Below are positions 54,054 through 63,377 of a DNA stretch of 64,000 nucleotides, piece by piece. The notes under the pieces are model-generated. The model did not search any database and was not told the origin of the DNA. It was given only the letters and a program-made list of their open reading frames with translations. Both the position numbers and the translations under genes were made by a program. How positions within the stretch are numbered: the first letter of the stretch is position 1; each line of letters begins with the position of its first letter. The stretch is from Geodermatophilus siccatus (GTDB lineage Bacteria > Actinomycetota > Actinomycetes > Mycobacteriales > Geodermatophilaceae). The DNA is taken from contig NZ_FNHE01000005.1 in the NCBI RefSeq assembly GCF_900103785.1, forward strand, positions 167,743 through 231,742, written 5' to 3'.

Positions 54054-55840
54054 GCGGCCACCTCCGTCTGCGCGTAGGCCCGCACCAGCGCGGCGTAGCC
54101 GGGCACCTCGGCCAGCAGCTGCTCGTGGCTGCCGCGGGCGAGCACCCGGCCGCCCTCGAGCCAGACGACCTCGTCGGCCAGCGCGATGGTGGCCTGCCGG
54201 TAGGCGACCACGACGACGGTCGAGGGCCGCTCGGCACGGTCGGCGGGATGGCCGCGCAGGGCGTCGAGGATGCGCGCCTCGACGGCGGGGTCGACGGCGC
54301 TGGTCGCGTCGTCGAGCACCAGCAGCCGGGGACGGCGCACCACCGCGCGGGCCAGCGCGATCCGCTGCCGCTGGCCGCCCGACAGGGTCGCCCCGCGCTC
54401 GCCGACCCGGGTGTCCAGACCCTCGGGCAGCCGGCGGACGACGTCGTCGACGGCGGCGACCCGCAGCGCCGCCCACACCTCGTCGTCGGGGACGTCGGCG
54501 CCGAGGGTGACGTTGCCGCGCACCGTGTCGTCGAAGAGGAAGGTGCCCTGCGGGACGACCGCCGCCTGGGCGCTGACCTCACCCTCGCGCAGCGCGCGCA
54601 GGTCGACGCCGTCGAGCAGCACCTCGCCGGTGCCCGGGTCGACCAGGCGGACCAGCAGCCCGGCCAGGGTCGACTTGCCCGACCCGGTCGGTCCGACGAC
54701 GGCGACCGTGCTGCCCGGCGCCACGTCGAAGGTGACGCCCGACAGCGTGGGACGGGTCGCTCCCTCGAAGCCGTAGTCGACCCCGCGGACGCCCAGCCCC
54801 GCGCCGCCGGTGCCGGCCACGGCGACCTCGGTGCCGTGCGGCGTCTCGCCGGTCGCGTCGAGGACCGGCGTCACCCGGTCGAAGCCGGCCAGGGCGCGCG
54901 GCAGGTCGGCCAGCACCCAGCCGATGGCGCGGATCGGCAGCGCCAGCAGCGTGAACAGGTAGGCGATGGAGACCAGTGCGCCGGGGTCGGTGACGCCGTC
55001 GGCGACGCGGCCGGCGCCGATGAGCAGCACCGCGAGGGTGCCGAGGTTGGGCAGCGCCTCCATCAGCGGGTCGAACAGCCCGCGCACCCGGCCGACGGCG
55101 ACCAGCCCGTCGCGCAGCTCCTCGGCGCGCTCGGTGAACCGGCGGGTCTCGACGTCCTCCCGGCCGAGGGTCTTCACGACCAGGGCGGCGTCGAAGCTCT
55201 CGTGGGCGATCTCGCTGACCTCGGCGCGCAGCTGCTGGGCGCGCCGCATCCGCGGGCTCATCTCCTGCGAGTAGACGGCGTTGACGACGAACACCAGCGG
55301 GAAGACCACCAGGCCGACCAGTGCCAGCCACGGGTCGGTGGCGACCAGCGCGGCCACGGTGATGCCGATCATCACGACCGCGCCGCACGCGAAGGGCAGC
55401 GGCGCGACGAAGAACCAGGACGCCTCGACGTCGGAGTTGGCGTTGGACAGCAGCTGCCCCGTCGGGTGGCGCTGGTGCCAGGACAGCGGCAGCCGCAGGT
55501 ACTGGCCGGTCACCCGGCGGCGGTACTCGGCCTGCAGCCGGTAGCCCATGACGCCGGCGAACAGCCGCCGGCCCAGGATGCCGAGGATCTTCAGGACGGC
55601 GACGCCGAGGATGGCGGACGCGGCCAGGGTGAGCGCGCCGGCCGAGGTGACGCCGTCGTCCAGGGCCGGGAGGACGACGCGGTCGGTGACCTCGCCGAGC
55701 ACGTAGGCGCTGGCGACGGTCATCCCGCCGTAGAGGCTGCTGGCGAGGAAGGCCAGCGTGAACATGCCCGGCTGCTCGACGATCGCGCGCCCGACGTGGC
55801 GCATCCCTCGCCGCACGACGGCGTCTCGGCGGCGGGGCAC
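54050..55840 (-). CDS. ABC exporter half-transporter with degenerate catalytic site
   Basis: 596 residues. Six-helix membrane domain then ABC domain: Walker A GPTGSGKS, signature LSGGQRQRIALARA, but Walker B LLVLDDATSAVDP has Asp for the catalytic Glu and the switch region reads VVVVAYRQAT with Tyr for His. The partner (52224) supplies the working residues, as in asymmetric heterodimeric exporters. GTG 55838-55840 with GAGGAG 7 nt upstream. First gene of the pair. Confidence 0.9.
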   Translation of the reverse strand: MPRRRDAVVRRGMRHVGRAIVEQPGMFTLAFLASSLYGGMTVASAYVLGEVTDRVVLPALDDGVTSAGALTLAASAILGVAVLKILGILGRRLFAGVMGYRLQAEYRRRVTGQYLRLPLSWHQRHPTGQLLSNANSDVEASWFFVAPLPFACGAVVMIGITVAALVATDPWLALVGLVVFPLVFVVNAVYSQEMSPRMRRAQQLRAEVSEIAHESFDAALVVKTLGREDVETRRFTERAEELRDGLVAVGRVRGLFDPLMEALPNLGTLAVLLIGAGRVADGVTDPGALVSIAYLFTLLALPIRAIGWVLADLPRALAGFDRVTPVLDATGETPHGTEVAVAGTGGAGLGVRGVDYGFEGATRPTLSGVTFDVAPGSTVAVVGPTGSGKSTLAGLLVRLVDPGTGEVLLDGVDLRALREGEVSAQAAVVPQGTFLFDDTVRGNVTLGADVPDDEVWAALRVAAVDDVVRRLPEGLDTRVGERGATLSGGQRQRIALARAVVRRPRLLVLDDATSAVDPAVEARILDALRGHPADRAERPSTVVVVAYRQATIALADEVVWLEGGRVLARGSHEQLLAEVPGYAALVRAYAQTEVAA

Positions 55841-55943
55841 AGGTCTCCTCGGTGGTCGTGCGGGGCGGCGTCCCGACTGTACGTAGTCGCGCCGAGCGGT
55901 CGCGCGCTGTTTCCGGAGCCCGCTCCGTCGGTAACCCCGCCCG

Positions 55944-56567
55944 GTGACCTCCTCTTCCCGGCCGCTGGCCGCGCGCGAGCGTGCGGCGCTCGCCGACCTC
56001 CTCGAGGAGCTGGGACCCGACGCGCCCACCCGCTGCGAGGGTTGGACGACCGCCCATCTGGCCGCGCACCTGGTCACCCGGGACCGCCGTCCGGACACCG
56101 CGCCCGGCTTCGCCCTGGAGACGACGCCGATCGGGGGGCCGCTCGCCGCCTGGTCCCACCGCGTGGAGGACCGTCTGCGCGGCGGCACCCGTTACGCCGA
56201 CCTGGTGGCCCGCGTGCGCTCCGGGCCGCCGCGGTGGCTGCCGGCCGCCTGGCCACCGGTGGCCGCGGTGGTCGACACGGCGGAGTACGCCATCCACCAC
56301 GAGGACGTCCGCCGGGCCCGGCCGGGCTGGTCCCCCCGCGAGCTCCCGCGGGGGGACCAGGACCGGCTCTGGGGCAACGTCGTCCTTTTCGGCCGGGTCG
56401 CCGCCGGCCAGGTGCCCGGGGCGCTGGTGCTGCGCCGCAGCGACGCGCCGGGGGTGGAGCGGCGCCACGGCAGCGGCACGCCGGAGACGGTCGTGGAGGG
56501 CGAGCCGCTGGAGCTGCTGCTGTGGGCCAGCGGGCGCCAGGACGTCGCCCGCGTGGAGGTGAGCTGA
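55944..56567 (+). CDS. TIGR03085-type metal-binding protein (DinB / mycothiol-dependent isomerase fold)
   Basis: 207 residues. Actinobacterial DinB-like pattern: TRCEGWTTAHLAAHLVTRDRRPD at the N terminus (metal His in TTAHLAAHL) and DTAEYAIHHEDVRRARPGW later. Related to mycothiol-dependent maleylpyruvate isomerase N domains; role unknown, perhaps thiol transfer. GTG 55944. Divergent from the ABC exporter; its stop lies in a repeat element shared with the convergent flavoprotein. Confidence 0.78.
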   Translation: MTSSSRPLAARERAALADLLEELGPDAPTRCEGWTTAHLAAHLVTRDRRPDTAPGFALETTPIGGPLAAWSHRVEDRLRGGTRYADLVARVRSGPPRWLPAAWPPVAAVVDTAEYAIHHEDVRRARPGWSPRELPRGDQDRLWGNVVLFGRVAAGQVPGALVLRRSDAPGVERRHGSGTPETVVEGEPLELLLWASGRQDVARVEVS

Positions 56568-56629
56568 CCCCCTCCGCCCCGCCACTCGCAGGCTCGAAGC
56601 GGGCCCTGCAGGGAGCCGACGGGGTCAGC
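56563..56629. repeat. Dispersed palindromic element, copy 9
   Basis: GCTGACCCC (56563-56571) pairs with GGGGTCAGC (56621-56629) around the core GCCACTCGCAGGCTCGAAGC. Each arm contains the stop codon of one of the two convergent genes. Confidence 0.75.
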
Positions 56630-58031
56630 CCGCGCGTGGTCGCGGCACCTGCCCCGACGGCGCGATGTTCTGGTTGAGGCAGAACAGGTTGTCCGAGTCG
56701 TAGCGGTCCTTGAGCGCGACCAGGCGCGCGTACTTCTCTGGCCCGAACGCGGCGCGGACCCGGTCGGGGCCCTCGTCGCCCAGGAAGTTGAGGTAGGCGC
56801 CGGCGGCTGCGTACGGCTTCAGCGCCCCGGCCAGCTCGCGGGTCCAGGCGATGTTCCGCTCGTCGTCGGCCGGGTCGGGCCACATGCTGAGGAAGTGGAC
56901 GTTCCACGGCGCGTCCCGCAGGTCGAAGGCCGTCGCGTCCGGCGTGACCCGTGCCGGCGCCCCACCACCCGGGACCAGGATGACCTGGGTCAGCGGGGAG
57001 GGCACCCCGGCCGTCCGCGTCGCCGCTGCCTCGATCGCCTCGTCGGGCAGCTCCCGCAGGAAGTCCGCCGTCCACCAGTTGCGCATGCCCGCGGGGTAGG
57101 CCGTGTCGAGCATCTGCTGGATCGCCGTGTAGGGCATGGGCTGCACCATCGAGACCACCGGTGAGCCGTACTCGAGCAGCGGCCGCAGGACCGTGCGTCC
57201 CTCCTCCACGTCGCCGGCGTAGACCACGATCACCCCCACCGCGGGGCGACCCCTGGCCGCCTCGGGGACGAACGGCTCCGGCGGGGCGGAGAGCAGAGCC
57301 GCCCCACCGCCGACCTCGTCCGGCGCCTGGGCCATGAACTCGCGGTAGTGGCGGACGACGTCGACGGCGTCCTCGTGCCGGTACAGGAGCATGCCGCCGA
57401 GGAGCACCGGGCCCAGCCGGTGGGCGCGGAAGTCGAAGCGGGTGACGACGCCGAAGTTGCCGCCACCACCTCGCAGGGCCCAGAACAGGTCGGGTTCGTG
57501 GTCGGCGTCCACCTCGAGGACCTCGCCGGCCGCCGTCACGACCTGGGCGCCGGTCAGGCTGTCGCACGTGTAGCCGAGCTTGCGCTCCACCCAGCCGCTG
57601 CCGCTGCCGAGCGTGAGCCCGCCGACCCCGGTCGAGGAGACCCGGCCGCCGGTCACCGCCAGCCCGTGCTCCTGCGTGGCCGCGTCGAACTGGCCCCACG
57701 TGGCGCCGCCCTCCGCGCGCACCGAGCCGTCCGACGGCTGCACCTGGACGCGGTTCATCGGCCGCAGGTCGAGCATCAGCCCGGCGTCGCAGACCGCGTG
57801 GCCCACCACACCGTGCCCGCCGCCGTGCACGGCCAGCGGCAGGCCCGCGTCGCGCGCGTGCCGCACCGCGGCCACCACGTCGTCGGTGCCGGTGCACCGC
57901 GCGATCAGCGCGGGCTCGCGGTCGACCATGCCGTTGAAGACGCGGCGGGCGTCGTCGTAGCCGGGGTCGCCGGGGCGCAGCACCTCGCCCCGGAAGCCGC
58001 GGATGCCGGACTGCACGGTCGGGGTGGCCAT
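56625..58031 (-). CDS. FAD-linked oxidase of the berberine-bridge-enzyme type
   Basis: 468 residues. FAD_binding_4 domain (LPLAVHGGGHGVVGHAV with the covalent-FAD His, GGRVSSTGVGGLTLGSGSG, FWALRGGGGNFGVVTRFD) and the BBE C-terminal motif (AYLNFLGDEG; SDNLFCLNQNIAP). Oxidises sugars or secondary metabolites; substrate unknown. ATG 58029-58031 with GAGGAG 10 nt upstream. No signal peptide. Last accessory gene before hisF. Confidence 0.9.
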   Translation of the reverse strand: MATPTVQSGIRGFRGEVLRPGDPGYDDARRVFNGMVDREPALIARCTGTDDVVAAVRHARDAGLPLAVHGGGHGVVGHAVCDAGLMLDLRPMNRVQVQPSDGSVRAEGGATWGQFDAATQEHGLAVTGGRVSSTGVGGLTLGSGSGWVERKLGYTCDSLTGAQVVTAAGEVLEVDADHEPDLFWALRGGGGNFGVVTRFDFRAHRLGPVLLGGMLLYRHEDAVDVVRHYREFMAQAPDEVGGGAALLSAPPEPFVPEAARGRPAVGVIVVYAGDVEEGRTVLRPLLEYGSPVVSMVQPMPYTAIQQMLDTAYPAGMRNWWTADFLRELPDEAIEAAATRTAGVPSPLTQVILVPGGGAPARVTPDATAFDLRDAPWNVHFLSMWPDPADDERNIAWTRELAGALKPYAAAGAYLNFLGDEGPDRVRAAFGPEKYARLVALKDRYDSDNLFCLNQNIAPSGQVPRPRAG

Positions 58032-58131
58032 CGCTGTCTCCTCGAGGGAGGGGAGCAGCCAGGGTCCCACCGGCACGCGGCCCCCGGAGACGGTCGAACG
58101 TCCTGGGTGGAGTCGTGCCTCCGGCACCGCC

Positions 58132-58926
58132 CTACGGCAGCGGGTGGTCGGTCTCCCGGCGGACGGGGACGCCGGCGTCGCCGAGGGCGGCCTTGACGTC
58201 GCCGATGCGCAGCTTGCCGAAGTGGAAGACGGTCGCGGCGAGCACCGCGTCGGCGCCGGCCTCGACCGCGGGCGGGAAGTGCGCGGTCTCCCCCGCGCCG
58301 CCGCTGGCGATGACCGGCACGGTGACCTCGCGGCGCACCGCCCGGATCAGCTCGAGGTCGAAGCCGGCCTCGGTGCCGTCGGCGTCCATCGAGTTGAGCA
58401 GCACCTCGCCGACGCCGAGCTCGGCGGCCCGCACGACCCACTCGACGGCGTCCCGGCCGGTGCCGCGCCGCCCGCCGTGCGTGGTGATCTCGAAGCCGGA
58501 GTCGGTGACCGCGCCGTCGCGGGTGCGGCGGGCGTCGAGGGAGAGCACGAGCACCTGGTTGCCGAAGCGGTCGCTGATCTCGCTGATCAGCTCCGGCCGG
58601 GCGACGGCGGCGGTGTTGACGGCGACCTTGTCCGCGCCGGCGCGCAGCAGCCGGTCGACGTCGGTCACCGAGCGCACCCCGCCGCCGACGGTGAGCGGGA
58701 TGAACACGCTCTCCGCGGTCCGGCGGACGACGTCGTAGGTGGTCTCGCGGTCGCCGGAGCTGGCGGTGATGTCGAGGAAGGTGAGCTCGTCGGCGCCCTC
58801 GGCGTCGTAGACCCGGGCCATCTCGACCGGGTCGCCGGCGTCGCGCAGGTCGACGAAGTTGACGCCCTTGACGACCCGGCCGGCGTCGACGTCCAGGCAC
58901 GGGATGACGCGCACCGCGAGCGTCAC
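58132..58926 (-). CDS. hisF: Imidazole glycerol phosphate synthase cyclase subunit
   Basis: 264 residues, TIM barrel. Catalytic aspartates in [15 protein letters not shown] and [15 protein letters not shown]; phosphate sites VGGGVRSV and ASGGAGET. With HisH it makes imidazole-glycerol phosphate and AICAR. GTG start overlaps the RidA gene by 4 nt. Confidence 0.96.
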   Translation of the reverse strand: MTLAVRVIPCLDVDAGRVVKGVNFVDLRDAGDPVEMARVYDAEGADELTFLDITASSGDRETTYDVVRRTAESVFIPLTVGGGVRSVTDVDRLLRAGADKVAVNTAAVARPELISEISDRFGNQVLVLSLDARRTRDGAVTDSGFEITTHGGRRGTGRDAVEWVVRAAELGVGEVLLNSMDADGTEAGFDLELIRAVRREVTVPVIASGGAGETAHFPPAVEAGADAVLAATVFHFGKLRIGDVKAALGDAGVPVRRETDHPLP

Positions 58927-59315
58927 GCGACCGCCTCCCGGACGGCGTCGGCCTCGATCTCCACCAGCATCGCCGGGTCGAGCAGACTGCTGACCTCGAC
59001 CATGGCGGTGGCTGGCCGGATGTCGCCGAAGAGCTCGCCATGCACGCGACCGACCTCCTCCCACCGGCTGATGTCGGTGACGTACATCCGGGTGCGGACG
59101 ACGTCGGCGAGGGTGAAGCCGGCACGCTCGAGGGCGGTCGCGATGGCGGCGATGGCCTGGCGGGTCTGCGCGGCGGCGTCGCCCGGGTGCGCCACGACGC
59201 CGTCGACGACCGACGTGCAGCCGCTGACCCAGGCGCTGTCGCCGCGGACGACCACGCGGCTGTAGCCGATCATCGCCTCCCACGGGCCACCGGAGCCGAG
59301 CCGGACGACGCTCAT
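58923..59315 (-). CDS. RidA/YjgF-family protein
   Basis: 130 residues. RidA pattern with [36 protein letters not shown] split by the usual spacing, and [23 protein letters not shown]. RidA hydrolyses reactive enamines or imines from PLP enzymes; some members have other roles. Sits between priA and hisF with 4-nt overlaps on both sides (ATGA and GTGA), the position taken by impA in mycobacteria. Confidence 0.88.
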   Translation of the reverse strand: MSVVRLGSGGPWEAMIGYSRVVVRGDSAWVSGCTSVVDGVVAHPGDAAAQTRQAIAAIATALERAGFTLADVVRTRMYVTDISRWEEVGRVHGELFGDIRPATAMVEVSSLLDPAMLVEIEADAVREAVA

Positions 59316-60043
59316 GCCGCCTCCCGGGTGACGGCCAGCGCCTCGGGCAGCGTGAAGGCGCCGGCGTACAGCGCCTTGCCCACGATGGCGCCCTCGACGC
59401 CGACGGCGGTGAGGCCGGCCAGCGCCCGGATGTCGTCGAGCGAGCTCACGCCGCCGGAGGCGACCACCGGGCGGTCGGTGGCCGCGCAGACCTCGCGGAG
59501 CAGGTCGAGGTTCGGGCCGCGCAGCGTGCCGTCCTTGGTGATGTCGGTGACCACGTAGCGCGCGCACCCCTCGGCGTCGAGGCGGGCGAGGGTCTCGTAG
59601 AGCTCGCCGCCCTCGCGGGTCCAGCCGCGGGCGGCCAGCCGGGTGCCGCGGACGTCGAGGCCCACGGCGATGCGGTCGCCGTGCTCGGCGATGGCGCGGG
59701 CGCACCACTCGGGCGACTCGAGCGCGGCGGTGCCGAGGTTGACCCGGCGGCAGCCGGTGGCCAGGGCCGCGGTCAGCGACTCGTCGTCCCGGATGCCCCC
59801 GGAGAGCTCGACGTCGACGTCCAGCTCGCCGACCACGCGGGCCAGGAGCTCGCGGTTGCCGCCCCGGCCGAAGGCGGCGTCGAGGTCGACCAGGTGCACC
59901 CACTCCGCGCCGTCCCGCTGCCACTGCAGCGCGGCCTCCAGCGGGTCGCCGTAGGAGGTCTCGCTGCCGGCCTCCCCCTGCACGAGGCGGACGGCCTGGC
60001 CGTCGGCGACGTCGACGGCGGGGAGCAGCTGCAGCTTCGGCAC
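59312..60043 (-). CDS. priA: Bifunctional HisA/TrpF isomerase
   Basis: 243 residues, TIM barrel: [61 protein letters not shown] and [14 protein letters not shown]. Actinobacterial PriA isomerises both ProFAR (histidine) and PRA (tryptophan); assigned as PriA because no trpF is seen in the trp cluster. GTG 60041-60043. Divergent from the nitroreductase. Confidence 0.93.
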   Translation of the reverse strand: MPKLQLLPAVDVADGQAVRLVQGEAGSETSYGDPLEAALQWQRDGAEWVHLVDLDAAFGRGGNRELLARVVGELDVDVELSGGIRDDESLTAALATGCRRVNLGTAALESPEWCARAIAEHGDRIAVGLDVRGTRLAARGWTREGGELYETLARLDAEGCARYVVTDITKDGTLRGPNLDLLREVCAATDRPVVASGGVSSLDDIRALAGLTAVGVEGAIVGKALYAGAFTLPEALAVTREAA

Positions 60044-60176
60044 GCTCCACAGCCTAGGGACCCCGGGCCGGTGGCCCGCGTCACCGGCCCCGGCGGCCCG
60101 GTGGCAGCCCGGCCGCCGTCGATCGCCGTACCGCGGCCGCGGCACCCGGGTCCCGGCGGGGTGGCAGGGTGGCGCG

Positions 60177-60776
60177 GTGGAGTTCGCTGACGTCGTCCGC
60201 CGGCGGCGCATGGTGCGCGACTACGACCCCGACCGGCCGGTGCCACCCGCGGTCCGCGAGCGGCTGCTCGAGCACGCGCTGCGCGCGCCGTCGGCCGGCT
60301 TCACCCAGGGCTGGGCGTTCCTGGTGCTGGAGGACGCCGCGGACCGCGACCTGTTCTGGTCGGTGACCACCACCGCCGGCGCCCCGGACGGGTGGCTGAC
60401 CCGGATGCGGCGCGCACCGCTGCTGGTGGTGCCCCTGTCGTCGAAGGCCGCCTACCTCGAGCGCTACGCCGAGCCGGACAAGGGCTGGACCGACCGTGAC
60501 GAGGCCCGCTGGCCGGTCCCCTACTGGGACGTCGATGCCGGCATGGCCGCGCTGCTGGTGCTGCTGACCGCCGTCGACGAGGGGCTGGGCGCGTGCTTCT
60601 TCGGCGTCCCGGCCGAGCGCGTGGACGCCCTGCGGACGGCGTTCGGCGTCCCGGACACCCACCGGCCGGTCGGCGTGGTGTCGGTCGGCTACCCGGGCGC
60701 GGAGGACCGCCGGTCGCCGTCCCTCCGGCGCGGCCGGCGCGGCGTCGAGGAGGTCGTGCACCGCGGGCGGTGGTGA
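60177..60776 (+). CDS. Nitroreductase-family flavoprotein
   Basis: 199 residues. FMN-site motifs [16 protein letters not shown] near the N terminus, [34 protein letters not shown] and VSVGYPG. NAD(P)H-dependent reduction of nitro compounds or quinones; substrate unknown. GTG 60177. First of three plus-strand genes between priA and hisH. Confidence 0.88.
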   Translation: MEFADVVRRRRMVRDYDPDRPVPPAVRERLLEHALRAPSAGFTQGWAFLVLEDAADRDLFWSVTTTAGAPDGWLTRMRRAPLLVVPLSSKAAYLERYAEPDKGWTDRDEARWPVPYWDVDAGMAALLVLLTAVDEGLGACFFGVPAERVDALRTAFGVPDTHRPVGVVSVGYPGAEDRRSPSLRRGRRGVEEVVHRGRW

Positions 60777-60802
60777 CCGGACCCCCTGGTTGACTGCCCG
60801 GT

Positions 60803-61558
60803 GTGAGCGACTCCCGCGCCGTCCTGGTCACCGGTGGTTCCCGCGGCATCGGCCGCGCCATCGCGCACGCCTTCGCCGCCGCGGGCGACCGCGTCGCCGT
60901 GCACTGGGGTGCCTCGCGGGAGCGCGCCGAGTCGGTGCTGGCCCAGCTGCCCGGCGACGGGCACGTGCTGGTGCAGGCCGACCTGGCCGACGCCGACGCG
61001 GTGGGCCGGATGGTCGACGAGGCCGCGGCCGCGCTGGGCGGGCTCGACGTCCTGGTCAACAACGCCGGGGTCTTCACCGCCCACCCGCCGCTGTCGGTCT
61101 CCTACGAGGAGTGGCAGGCGGCCTGGTCCCGGACGCTGGCGGTCAACCTGCTCGGCGCGGCCAACGCCACCTTCCGCGCCGTGCCGCACCTGGTCGCCGC
61201 CGGCGGGGGTGCGGTCGTGAACGTCTCCAGCCGCGGCGCGTTCCGCGGCGAGCCGGACACCCCCGCCTACGGCGCGTCGAAGGCCGGGCTCAACGCCTTC
61301 GGCCAGTCGATGGCGATCGCGCTGGCCCCGCACGGCATCTCGGTGGGGACCGTGGCCCCGGGCTTCGTGCAGACCGAGATGGCCCGCGAGGTGCTCGACG
61401 GACCGGGCGGGGACGCCGTCCGCGCGCAGTCGCCCTACGGCCGGGTGGCCCGCCCGGAGGAGGTCGCCTCGGCGGTGCTGTGGCTGGCGTCGCCGGCGGC
61501 GCGGTTCAGCACCGGGACGATCATCGACGTCAACGGGGCCTCCTACCTGCGCAGCTGA
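60803..61558 (+). CDS. Short-chain dehydrogenase/reductase
   Basis: 251 residues. Cofactor motif TGGSRGIGRA, LVNNAGV, active-site Ser in VNVSSRGAF, Tyr-Lys in YGASKAGLN, C-terminal FSTGTIIDVNGASYL. FabG-like NADP(H) enzyme; substrate unknown. GTG 60803. Confidence 0.92.
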   Translation: MSDSRAVLVTGGSRGIGRAIAHAFAAAGDRVAVHWGASRERAESVLAQLPGDGHVLVQADLADADAVGRMVDEAAAALGGLDVLVNNAGVFTAHPPLSVSYEEWQAAWSRTLAVNLLGAANATFRAVPHLVAAGGGAVVNVSSRGAFRGEPDTPAYGASKAGLNAFGQSMAIALAPHGISVGTVAPGFVQTEMAREVLDGPGGDAVRAQSPYGRVARPEEVASAVLWLASPAARFSTGTIIDVNGASYLRS

Positions 61559-61572
61559 CGCACACTCGGGCC

Positions 61573-62613
61573 ATGGCCCTGCTCCTGCCCCGCCGTGCGG
61601 GCCGGCGCACCAACGTGGGCCTGCTGGCGTTGCTCCTGCTCGCCGGCGGCACCGGCGTGCTGGCGTTCGCGGTCGGGGCGCCCGGCCCGGCGCGGCTGGT
61701 GGTCGCGGCGCACGGGGCGGCCGGGCTCGGGCTGCTGCTGCTCGTCCCGTGGAAGGCCCTCGTGGTGCGGCGGGCGTGGCAGCGCCGTCCCGCCGGCAGC
61801 GGTGGCGTCTCGCTCGGGGTGGCGACCCTGCTGACGCTGGCCACCGGCGCCCTGCACGCGGGAGGGGGAACCGGGCCGTGGTCCTGGTCGGCCGGCGTCC
61901 CGGTGCTGCACGTCCACGTCGCTCTCGGCGTGGCCACCGGCGCCCTGCTCGTCGTCCACGCCTGGGGACGACGGCAGCGACCGCGGGCCACCGATCTCGG
62001 CCGGCGCAGCCTGCTGCGGGCCGGTGCGCTGGGTGTCGGCGCGGGAGCGCTGTGGGGCGCCGGCGAGGGGTTGCTGCGGCTGACCGGCGCACCGGGCGCC
62101 CAGCGCCGGGCCACGGGTTCCTTTGAGCGCGGCACCGACGACCCGGCGGCCATGCCGGTCACCCAGTGGATCTCCGACGCGGTGCCGGGCTCCCCCGCTG
62201 CCGTGCTCGTGCTGGCCGCTCCCGGTCGGCGGGTGCGGGTGCCGGTCGCCGACCTCGACCAGGGGGACGTCGTCCGTGCGGCGCTCGACTGCACCGGCGG
62301 GTGGTACGCCGTCCAGGACTGGCGCGGCGTCCGCCTGGACCGGCTGCTCGCCTCGCTGGACCGGGAGCTCCCGGACGGCGGCAGCGTCGACGTCGTCTCG
62401 GTGACCGGGTTCCGGCGCCGGCTGCCGCTGTCCGAGGCGGGCGGGCTGCTGCTGGCCACCCACGCCGCGGGCCGGCCGCTGTCGCCGGGACACGGCGCAC
62501 CGGTTCGGCTCGTCGCCCCGGGACGGCGGGGCTTCTGGTGGGTGAAGTGGGTGGCGCGGGTGGAGGTCGTCGACGCGCCGTGGTGGCTGCAGTCGCCGTT
62601 CCCGCTGCAGTGA
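61573..62613 (+). CDS. Membrane-anchored molybdopterin (sulfite-oxidase-type) oxidoreductase
   Basis: 346 residues. Residues ~15-125 form four helices, with His in the contexts VAAHGAAG, ALHAGG, LHVHVALG and VVHAWG. A twin-Arg stretch GRRSLLRAGALGVGAG leads into a further hydrophobic segment. Residues ~190-346 are a molybdopterin domain: Mo-ligand Cys240 in ALDCTGGWYAVQDW, RLVAPGRRGFWWVKW near the end. The pairing of a four-helix His-rich unit and a Moco domain in one chain resembles MsrQ and MsrP joined together. Stop codon 1 nt from the hisH stop. Confidence 0.85.
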   Translation: MALLLPRRAGRRTNVGLLALLLLAGGTGVLAFAVGAPGPARLVVAAHGAAGLGLLLLVPWKALVVRRAWQRRPAGSGGVSLGVATLLTLATGALHAGGGTGPWSWSAGVPVLHVHVALGVATGALLVVHAWGRRQRPRATDLGRRSLLRAGALGVGAGALWGAGEGLLRLTGAPGAQRRATGSFERGTDDPAAMPVTQWISDAVPGSPAAVLVLAAPGRRVRVPVADLDQGDVVRAALDCTGGWYAVQDWRGVRLDRLLASLDRELPDGGSVDVVSVTGFRRRLPLSEAGGLLLATHAAGRPLSPGHGAPVRLVAPGRRGFWWVKWVARVEVVDAPWWLQSPFPLQ

Positions 62614-62614
62614 C

Positions 62615-63262
62615 TCAGCTCAGGGTCTGCAACCAGTTGGTGAGCAGCTGGGCGCCGGCGTCCCCGGACTTCTCCGGGTGGAACTGGGTGGCCGACAGCG
62701 CGCCGTTCTCGACCCCGGCGACGAACCGGTCGCCGTGCTCGGCCCAGGTGACCAGCGGAGCGGCCAGCGGGGACGGCGCCCCCTCGGTGCCCAGCGGGAA
62801 GGAGCGCACCCCGTAGGAGTGCACGAAGTAGAAGCGCTGGTCCTCGAGCCCGTCGAACAGCACCGTCTTCGCGGGCGCCTGCACGGTGTTCCAGCCCATG
62901 TGCGGCAGCACCGGCGCCTGCAGCTGCTCGACCACCCCGGGCCACTCGCCGCAGCCCTCGGCGTCCTGACCGTGCTCGACGCCCCGCTCGAAGAGCACCT
63001 GCATCCCCACGCACACGCCCAGCACCGGCCGGCCGCCGGCCAGGCGGCGGCCGATCACCCGCGGCCCGTCGACGGCCTTGAGACCCGCCATGCACGCCGC
63101 GAAGGCGCCGACCCCGGGGACGACCAGGCCGTCGGCCTCCAGGGCGGCGTGCGGGTCGGCGGTCACCGTGACGTCGGCACCGACGCGGGTCAGCGCGCGT
63201 TCGGCCGAGCGGAGGTTGCCCGAGCCGTAGTCCAGGACGACGACCTTCTTCACGGTTGCCAC
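62615..63262 (-). CDS. hisH: Imidazole glycerol phosphate synthase glutaminase subunit
   Basis: 215 residues. Class I glutamine amidotransferase: [12 protein letters not shown], nucleophile Cys in [19 protein letters not shown], and the His-Glu pair in [10 protein letters not shown]. Supplies ammonia to HisF. GTG 63262 or 63253 are both possible starts. Separated from priA by three plus-strand genes, whereas they adjoin in mycobacteria. Confidence 0.95.
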   Translation of the reverse strand: MATVKKVVVLDYGSGNLRSAERALTRVGADVTVTADPHAALEADGLVVPGVGAFAACMAGLKAVDGPRVIGRRLAGGRPVLGVCVGMQVLFERGVEHGQDAEGCGEWPGVVEQLQAPVLPHMGWNTVQAPAKTVLFDGLEDQRFYFVHSYGVRSFPLGTEGAPSPLAAPLVTWAEHGDRFVAGVENGALSATQFHPEKSGDAGAQLLTNWLQTLS

Positions 63263-63377
63263 GGTACGTGGGAGCAGCCGCGCGCCCGGCGGGATTCCCG
63301 CAGGTGGGGTGGCGGACGTCGCACGCGCGGGTCTGGTGTGGGCCTCGCGTCGGCCCGGTCGGGAGGAGGGTGGCTCG

